The notes below the pieces were generated by a model. The model was not told the origin of the DNA. It was given only the letters and a program-made list of their open reading frames with translations, and did no database searches. A stretch of 18,584 nucleotides of DNA from Candidatus Kaiserbacteria bacterium. Lineage in GTDB: Bacteria > Patescibacteriota > Minisyncoccia > Phycocordibacterales > Phycocordibacteraceae. The stretch covers positions 1-18,584 of the forward strand of contig JAHFMQ010000009.1 of NCBI GenBank assembly GCA_023267775.1, written 5' to 3'. A program made the position numbers and the translations under genes. Below are positions 14,023-18,584 of the stretch, piece after piece. Positions within the stretch are counted from its first letter, which is position 1, and each line of letters opens with the position of its first letter.

Positions 14023-14679
14023 ATGTCCTACCACAGTTATATATTTCTCGATGTCGAGCCGAGTATTTGTAAACTGTCGTCGGCGAAACTGAAATCAGCA
14101 AAAAAAGCATTCGCCGCCTGCGTGAAGAAGAACTCCGACGTCCGTACCCTCTCGTACGCGACTCTCTTGATGCGACCGAATACGCGCTTTATGCTCTACT
14201 TCCGCGCAGAAACGCCGGACGCCATACAGCTCTTGATGCGCGATCTTTTACGCACCCCGCTCGGCGCCCATCTGCGCATCACCTACACGCTCTTCGGCAA
14301 GCCGCGTCCTTCGCAGTACAATCCAAATCATCCGCCGAAAGAGAGCGTGCCGGACGAACCGCATCGCTATCTCGTAGTCTACCCTTTTACGAAAACCATA
14401 GAGTGGCATCTGCTCCCTTATGAGGAGCGCATGAATATAATGAAGGGTCATGTCGATGTGGGACGGAAATTCAGCTCGACCATATCTCAACTGCTCCTGC
14501 ACTCGTTTGGCATCGACGATCACGAATTCATCGTCTCGTACCAAATGGACGCGCTCGATGATTTCCAAACCCTCGTCATGGAACTGCGAGGCACGGCGGC
14601 GCGGAAGTACACGAAGAACGACTTGCCCATTTTTACCTGCATTCATATGCCACTTACCGAAGCGCTCGACATGATATGA
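14023..14679 (+). CDS. chdC: Coproheme decarboxylase (HemQ/ChdC, chlorite dismutase-like fold)
   Basis: The 218-residue protein has the two-domain ferredoxin-like fold of the Cld/DyP group. ChdC removes two carboxyl groups from iron-coproporphyrin to make heme b, the last step of the coproporphyrin-dependent pathway. The second domain is diagnostic: RYLVVYPFTKTIEWHLLP, EERMNIMKGHVDVGRKF, FGIDDHEFIVSYQMD and ELRGTAARKYTKNDLPIFT. Tyr120 (in VYPF) matches the catalytic radical Tyr, and His143 (in KGH) the proximal heme ligand. Their 23-residue spacing is that of actinobacterial forms rather than Firmicutes (27). The first domain is less conserved, as usual. Its stop overlaps the hemE start, coupling the two genes. 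Confidence 0.88.
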   Translation: MSYHSYIFLDVEPSICKLSSAKLKSAKKAFAACVKKNSDVRTLSYATLLMRPNTRFMLYFRAETPDAIQLLMRDLLRTPLGAHLRITYTLFGKPRPSQYNPNHPPKESVPDEPHRYLVVYPFTKTIEWHLLPYEERMNIMKGHVDVGRKFSSTISQLLLHSFGIDDHEFIVSYQMDALDDFQTLVMELRGTAARKYTKNDLPIFTCIHMPLTEALDMI

Positions 14680-15698
14680 CCAACCCCGTGAACGACGGCA
14701 TCTTTCTAAAAGCGTGCCGCGGCGAGAAAGTAGAGCGCATTCCGATCTGGTTCATGCGCCAGGCGGGCCGATCGCTTCCCGGATACCGGAAACTGCGCGA
14801 GACGCACGACGTTCTCACCCTCACCCAGACGCCCGAACTCGCGGCACAGGTCAGCATGGAACCGGTCGAACGCCTTGGCGTCGATGCGGCAATCTTGTTT
14901 GCCGACATCATGCTGCTGCCGATCGCAATGGGCGTTGAGGTGAAAATCGTGGAGGGGGTGGGACCCGTCATCGATAAACCCATCGAGAATCCTGACGCTA
15001 TCGTCCGACTCAAATCCTTTGATCCAAGGAACATTGCGTTTCTGCAAGAGACGATACGCATCTTGCGCTCCAAGCTCGAGGTGCCGGTCATAGGATTTTC
15101 CGGTGCGCCGTTCACGCTCGCGAGCTACCTCATCGAAGGCAAGCCGAGTCGCACCTGGCTGGCCACGAAGCGATTCATGTTGGAGCACTCCGAAGCATGG
15201 TATACGCTCATGACCCTCCTATCAGAGGCGATTGTCGCCTACCTGCATGCCCAAGTGGAAGCCGGTGTGCAAGCCATTCAACTGTTCGACAGCTGGGTCG
15301 GAGCACTTTCACCGGCGGAGTACCGCCAGTATGTATTGCCGCACATGCAGCGCATTTTTTCAGCACTCAAGAACGAGAAAGTGCCGCGCATCCATTTCGG
15401 CACCCACACGGCAGGCCTCCTGAGAGACTTTGCGGATGTCGACTGCGAAGTGATCGGCGTGGACTGGAGGATCGGTCTTGCGGATGCGAAAGACCGCATT
15501 GGCGGCAAAGCACTCCAGGGCAATATGGACTCAGCAATCCTCCTCGCACCCTGGGAAACGATACAGGAGACCGTCGATAGCATGTTGAAAGAAATCAATC
15601 CGAAACAAGGCTATATCTTCAATCTTGGACATGGTGTACTGCCAGAAATAGACGACCAGAAACTCAAAAAACTCGTTGAGTATGTTCATTCAACATAG
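14676..15698 (+). CDS. hemE: Uroporphyrinogen decarboxylase
   Basis: The 340-residue TIM-barrel enzyme turns uroporphyrinogen III into coproporphyrinogen III. The hallmark PIWFMRQAGRSLPGYR is at 23-38 with Arg28 and Arg32, and FADIM at 75-79 has catalytic Asp77. GFSGAPFTLASY at 140-151 has Tyr151, and NLGHGVLP at 316-323 has His319. These correspond to Arg37, Arg41, Asp86, Tyr164 and His339 of the human enzyme. ATG overlaps the chdC stop by 4 nt (ATGA), so translation is coupled. It is visibly GC-richer (a sampled 60-nt line is 58% GC) than the following cpfC. Full length and intact. Confidence 0.97.
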   Translation: MTNPVNDGIFLKACRGEKVERIPIWFMRQAGRSLPGYRKLRETHDVLTLTQTPELAAQVSMEPVERLGVDAAILFADIMLLPIAMGVEVKIVEGVGPVIDKPIENPDAIVRLKSFDPRNIAFLQETIRILRSKLEVPVIGFSGAPFTLASYLIEGKPSRTWLATKRFMLEHSEAWYTLMTLLSEAIVAYLHAQVEAGVQAIQLFDSWVGALSPAEYRQYVLPHMQRIFSALKNEKVPRIHFGTHTAGLLRDFADVDCEVIGVDWRIGLADAKDRIGGKALQGNMDSAILLAPWETIQETVDSMLKEINPKQGYIFNLGHGVLPEIDDQKLKKLVEYVHST

Positions 15699-15700
15699 TA

Positions 15701-15710
15701 GGAAGGAGAT
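15701..15710 (+). promoter_or_regulatory. Orphan Shine-Dalgarno-like sequence after hemE
   Basis: AGGAAGGAG follows the hemE stop within a few bases, but no plus-strand gene begins at a usable distance. The nearest ATG is over 20 nt away and opens only a 17-codon frame. It may be a leftover of a lost downstream gene. Confidence 0.3.
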
Positions 15711-15717
15711 TTTTGCT

Positions 15718-16629
15718 TTATTTCGTTTCCAAATGAATAACTTCTGTCACGATGGCCTTTATAAATTCTGGATGAGTATTCCTTGACGGTGTGCGCTGCA
15801 ATGTTACACCCAATTTTTCAGCTTGTCCGAACAAAACTATGTCCAAATCATAAAGCAACTCCAAATTATCTGTTACGAAACCAATTGGACATATCGTCAC
15901 TTGTCGTAAACCTCCTTCTGCAAGTTTTATCAAAATATCTTTTACATCTGGCCCAAGCCAAGATTCATCTGTCCGTCCAGCGCTTTGAAAGGCAAGTTCC
16001 CACTTCAATGAAGGTCCACATTTCTCTGCAATAAGCCTGCTTGTCTCAAATAGCTGGTCTCTATAAGGGTCTCCCGATTCCAGTATTCTTACCGGCAAAC
16101 TATGCGAAGTGAAAACGACAATTCCTTTTGGTTTCCCTAGCTGTTCCGTTATGCACGTAATCAAGTGTGGATTTTTATGCCAACTCTCTACAAATCTTAA
16201 TTCAGGATGATAGTCGAGGTCATCCATTGCTTTTTGAAGTTTACGTTGGTACTCTCCTATGCTCATCACCGAATAGTGTGGGGTTAATACCAACGCAACT
16301 ATTTTAGTTATTCTATCCTTCATCATTTGCTGAACGGTATCTTTTATTTTTGGTTGTGAGTGTTTCATCCCCATATACACTCTATATATTCCGGGACGAA
16401 GTCGCTCTAACTCTTCCTGTACTTTTTCAGTCTGTAGTCTGGTAATTCTGATAAGCGGGGTTTGCCCTCCGACCCGTCGATATCTCGACTCTATTTCATG
16501 AATCAATTCTTCCGATGGCGCACGACCGGCTCGAATATCAGTATAAAATTCTCTGACATTTTCGAGACGCTCGGGACTTCCGTACGCCGTGAGTAATACT
16601 CCTGTCGTGGGTTTATTTTTAATATTCAT
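15718..16629 (-). CDS. hemH: Coproporphyrin ferrochelatase (HemH/CpfC)
   Basis: The 303-residue enzyme inserts iron into coproporphyrin III. It follows the Bacillus/actinobacterial pattern closely: LLTAYGSPE with Tyr16 (the CpfC hallmark, Tyr13 in B. subtilis), FYTDIRAGRAPSEE, VLTPHYSVMSIGEY, SHSLPVRI with catalytic His176, GDPYRDQL, FQSAGRT, GPDV and GFVTDNLELLYDLD with Glu257. No iron-sulfur cysteine tail is present. ATG 16629 was chosen because the first in-frame ATG (16644) lies inside the -10 box. Convergent with hemE and divergent from the HemJ/CopD-like gene. A sampled 60-nt line is only 40% GC, unlike hemE, suggesting a separate origin. Confidence 0.95.
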   Translation of the reverse strand: MNIKNKPTTGVLLTAYGSPERLENVREFYTDIRAGRAPSEELIHEIESRYRRVGGQTPLIRITRLQTEKVQEELERLRPGIYRVYMGMKHSQPKIKDTVQQMMKDRITKIVALVLTPHYSVMSIGEYQRKLQKAMDDLDYHPELRFVESWHKNPHLITCITEQLGKPKGIVVFTSHSLPVRILESGDPYRDQLFETSRLIAEKCGPSLKWELAFQSAGRTDESWLGPDVKDILIKLAEGGLRQVTICPIGFVTDNLELLYDLDIVLFGQAEKLGVTLQRTPSRNTHPEFIKAIVTEVIHLETK

Positions 16630-16642
16630 GTATGATTGACGC

Positions 16643-16656
16643 ATTATATCTATAAT
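16643..16656. promoter_or_regulatory. Facing -10 boxes of the divergent cpfC and HemJ/CopD-like genes
   Basis: Only 29 nt separate the two start codons. ATTATA at 16643-16648 reads TATAAT on the minus strand, 13 nt before the cpfC ATG. TATAAT occurs on the plus strand at 16651-16656, with TATATC overlapping upstream, next to ATG 16659. A direct repeat CTATAATTCAT lies here and again about 10 nt into the downstream gene. The promoters must overlap, so the two genes probably cannot fire at the same moment. Confidence 0.5.
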
Positions 16657-16658
16657 TC

Positions 16659-17129
16659 ATGATTATTGAATCTATAATTCATTTTCTTCATATCGGAGCT
16701 GCTATTACTTGGATTGGAGGTATGGCGTTTTTCTTTACCACTCTCATCCCCGCTTTGAGGTCGAATCTCCAACCTGTTGAGCGTGTACGAATAATGAGTG
16801 CTGCGGGAAGAAGATTTAAATGGATTAGTTTTGCAAGTATAGGAATTCTGATCGTAACGGGTGTCGCTAAAGTGCACGAAATCGCCATCAATGATTCCCC
16901 CAGTAGTATTTTTTGGAACGTCCTGTGGGTGAAAATATTTTTGGTCGTTGTAGTAGTGATATTAAGCTATGTTCACGATATGGTGTGGGGACCACGGCTT
17001 ATTACTCCACGTCCGGGTGAAGATATAGAAAAAGTTCGTTATCGAGTTCGATTACTGGCAAGAGTCCATTTTGCTATTCTAATTGTTATCGTCATGTTTG
17101 GAGTTATCCTTCTTCATCTCCATAATTAG
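16659..17129 (+). CDS. Four-helix HemJ/CopD-like membrane protein
   Basis: The 156-residue protein has four transmembrane segments (about 5-30, 55-72, 88-108, 134-153). TM1 carries His8 and His11 and a WIGGM turn (HFLHIGAAITWIGGMAFF). TM3 begins LWVKIFLVVVVVILSYVHDM, resembling the W-x-x-K...YH pattern of HemJ and the CopD domain. HemJ (UPF0093) is a small heme-binding protoporphyrinogen oxidase with the same topology and a TM1 histidine. CopD-type proteins are linked to copper. Its divergent position against cpfC favours a tetrapyrrole role, possibly coproporphyrinogen oxidation, but that is an inference. AT-rich like cpfC. No SD; the start fits the promoter spacing. Confidence 0.65.
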   Translation: MIIESIIHFLHIGAAITWIGGMAFFFTTLIPALRSNLQPVERVRIMSAAGRRFKWISFASIGILIVTGVAKVHEIAINDSPSSIFWNVLWVKIFLVVVVVILSYVHDMVWGPRLITPRPGEDIEKVRYRVRLLARVHFAILIVIVMFGVILLHLHN

Positions 17130-17135
17130 ATAGTG

Positions 17136-17180
17136 CAAATGATCTAAACACCATCGAGATCAGCCAGCATTTGATTTTTT
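17136..17180 (+). terminator. Possible terminator after the HemJ/CopD-like gene
   Basis: CAAAT-GATCT pairs with AGATC and ATTTG with an asymmetric bulge, followed by ATTTTTT. It is weaker than the other terminators here. Confidence 0.4.
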
Positions 17181-17258
17181 GAATCCTGTTGCAAATATCT
17201 GCGCATAATGTAACTATGCCCCTTGAAAGTCCTTTTACTTGCAACTCATCATATTGAT

Positions 17259-17265
17259 AAGGAGG
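17259..17265 (+). promoter_or_regulatory. Strong Shine-Dalgarno of the sigma factor gene
   Basis: AAGGAGG lies 6 nt before ATG 17272 (3 nt before the ATG at 17269). It rejects the longer frame from 17239 and contrasts with the SD-less hem genes. Confidence 0.8.
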
Positions 17266-17271
17266 CTGATG

Positions 17272-18201
17272 ATGCCTATGGCAAAAACCGTTTCGACCCG
17301 GGGAAAAGTGCAACGCAAAACCCGACTGCCACCTCAGAACAAAACACAAGTGGTCACACAAATGACCGAGGAGGAAAGAATCGCCGCTCGCAACAAGATC
17401 GTAGAAGAGAACTCTGGTTTGGTGGGCAAGGTAATAAATGACAGATTCACTCGTGCGATAGGTAAATTCGAGTACCGGGATCTGTTCCAGTATGGAAACG
17501 AGGGACTTATCACGGCCGCTGAGAAATTTGATCCATCAAGAGGGTGCCGGTTTTCGACTCTTGCATATTGGTGGATACGCCAATCTATCTCACGGGCGAT
17601 TGAGGACGAAGGTGATCTTATTCGTTTGCCTGTGCATGTACATGCACAACAAAGAAATGTTCGGAAAGCGGAGGGGGCCTTGAAAGAAAAGCTTAGACGC
17701 AATCCCTCACTCGAGGAAATAGCCCAGGAAGTAAGGATGTCGAAGGCAAACGTCAGGTTGGCATATATGTACTTAAAATCGACAACTGTGTGGATCGATC
17801 AGGACGTTAGACGCCACGATAACAAAAAGACTTCCGGGCTCGGGGAATTCATCCCGGACCCAGCACAAATAAACCCTGAGATATGGGTTACAGCCCGGGA
17901 GGAACTCAGGAGCTCGATGCACAACATCACATTCTTGAGGCGCGATGCTGAAAAACTCGGTGTGTCAGAGCGTGATAAGAAAATATTCGAGATAGTTTTT
18001 GGTCTCGATGGTTCAGGTGAACATCAAAGGCTTGCAGCGGTCGGGAAACCACTCGGACTCACGAGGGAACGCGTCCGCCAAATCATCGAGAAGATCCTGA
18101 GAAGAAATGCTGAGTGCAACGGTCCTAACATGAATACGAAGCTGATGAAGGAAGAACTTGCACGCGTCGAAGAACTTATGCAACTCACCTCATCGACATG
18201 A
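17272..18201 (+). CDS. Sigma-70 family RNA polymerase sigma factor
   Basis: The 309-residue protein directs RNA polymerase to promoters. After a basic, Gln-rich N terminus (about 30 residues, no region 1.1) comes region 2: IVEENSGLVGKVI, DLFQYGNEGLITAAEKFDPSRG, then CRFSTLAYWWIRQSISRAI (2.3-2.4, -10 recognition) and LIRLPVHV. Region 3 (NPSLEEIAQEVRMSKANV) follows. Region 4 has SERDKKIFEIVFGLDG and the helix-turn-helix GLTRERVRQIIEKILRR (-35 recognition). The pattern is that of RpoD-like group 1/2 factors, but it is small, so it is probably an alternative factor rather than the main one. It may have its own transcript: strong SD and terminator, and a weak TTGAAT/CATAAT promoter upstream. Confidence 0.92.
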   Translation: MPMAKTVSTRGKVQRKTRLPPQNKTQVVTQMTEEERIAARNKIVEENSGLVGKVINDRFTRAIGKFEYRDLFQYGNEGLITAAEKFDPSRGCRFSTLAYWWIRQSISRAIEDEGDLIRLPVHVHAQQRNVRKAEGALKEKLRRNPSLEEIAQEVRMSKANVRLAYMYLKSTTVWIDQDVRRHDNKKTSGLGEFIPDPAQINPEIWVTAREELRSSMHNITFLRRDAEKLGVSERDKKIFEIVFGLDGSGEHQRLAAVGKPLGLTRERVRQIIEKILRRNAECNGPNMNTKLMKEELARVEELMQLTSST

Positions 18202-18213
18202 GTCGAGTACCCC

Positions 18214-18248
18214 GGAGCCGCTTGGAGAGCGGCTCCGTTTTTATTTAT
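18214..18248 (+). terminator. Rho-independent terminator of the sigma factor gene
   Basis: The perfect 9-bp stem GGAGCCGCT/AGCGGCTCC has loop TGGAG and is followed by GTTTTTATTTATT, 12 nt after the stop codon. Confidence 0.93.
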
Positions 18249-18249
18249 T

Positions 18250-18584
18250 CTGGATTCGGCGGGTGGAATGCGTTAGTGTCGCGCCTACGGCGCGACCCCA
18301 TTTCGGGTTCAAAAAACGATTTCCAATTTTGGCGTGTATTGGACAAAGTTCGAATGTATTTTGAGCAAAATCCGAACGATGAATGAATCGTTCCGCCACT
18401 GCCTCGCAGAGCCTCGGCAACCCCGAAAGAAAAACACTCCTTGCATTTCTGATTTGGCGGGGGTGAAATTTTTCTTGAAAAAGGAAAGGGTGTTTTTCTT
18501 TCGGGGTTCTGCCCTCCAAGTATTCGAGCAAGGGCGGTGCCGTTATCCACAGGACTGCATTAGGGTTCAGTAAAAATTCATAAC
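18250..18584. repeat. Gene-free stretch with several inverted repeats
   Basis: Three structures are seen. GTCGCGCC/GGCGCGAC forms a hairpin near 18279-18297, and GAACGAT/ATCGTTC one near 18374-18394. A perfect 19-bp inverted repeat AACCCCGAAAGAAAAACAC (18419-18437) pairs with 18490-18508. Short ORFs on both strands cross these repeats, lack start signals and show no domain, so they are unlikely to be genes. The layout suggests a dispersed non-coding repeat or small mobile element that may continue past the window. Confidence 0.55.

Noticed and set aside
14248..14646. 132-residue minus-strand ORF opposite chdC.
   Set aside because: Shadow of a GC-rich coding region on the other strand.
14023..14679. 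Apparent loss of the catalytic tyrosine in ChdC (WH instead of WY at residues 128-129).
   Set aside because: Counting from the proximal His143 shows the radical Tyr is the one in VYPF (Tyr120), which is present; the WY position is a different residue.
18245..18550. 101- and 96-residue minus-strand ORFs at the window end.
   Set aside because: They run through inverted repeats, lack ribosome sites and have low-complexity composition; treated as a non-coding repeat.
1..18584. CRISPR array or toxin-antitoxin/defence system.
   Set aside because: No regularly spaced direct repeats and no cas, nuclease or small paired-ORF signature were seen.

Overview
The window looks like part of a Patescibacteria/CPR (Parcubacteria-like) chromosome. 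This is inferred from overall gene character: a monomeric B12-dependent ribonucleotide reductase, a small FtsB-like protein, a polytopic O-antigen-ligase/TPR protein beside murJ and lepA, an RNase P RNA with oversized arms, a tRNA gene without an encoded CCA, and many genes with a -10 box almost touching the start codon and no Shine-Dalgarno sequence. No 16S rRNA or other phylogenetic marker gene was available to confirm it.

Layout. 1-1554: 5'-truncated GH3-family acyl-acid-amido synthetase with a strong terminator. 1600-1905: decayed IS200/IS605 element (tnpA lost its C-terminal half; both end hairpins remain). 1906-2339: gene-poor stretch of GC-rich inverted repeats and glycine-tRNA material: one intact tRNA-Gly(CCC), a relic tRNA-Gly that appears to contain the intact one in its anticodon arm, and a third tRNA-like fold. 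2340-8660 (minus): O-antigen-ligase/TPR protein, murJ, lepA and ftsB-like, all same strand and closely packed, i.e. envelope/division plus translation. 8768-9227 (plus): rnpB with its terminator, then a 101-bp inverted-repeat element. 9384-12323 (minus): class II RNR and a membrane-anchored DUF192 protein.

12491-17129 is the most interesting part: a tetrapyrrole locus, hemC-hemD-chdC(hemQ)-hemE on plus, then convergent cpfC (hemH, minus), and divergent from it a small four-helix HemJ/CopD-like membrane protein. ChdC together with a Tyr-containing Firmicutes/Actinobacteria-type ferrochelatase points to the coproporphyrin-dependent heme branch. Genes for ALA and porphobilinogen synthesis (hemA/hemL/hemB) and a classical coproporphyrinogen oxidase (CgoX/HemY) are not in the window. 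The HemJ/CopD-like protein is a natural candidate for the oxidase step. HemD seems shortened at its N terminus, and base composition changes sharply between hemE and cpfC, so the locus looks assembled from more than one source.

17272-18201: a sigma-70-type factor with a strong SD and terminator. The final 340 bp hold no convincing gene but do contain several inverted repeats, including a perfect 19-bp pair.
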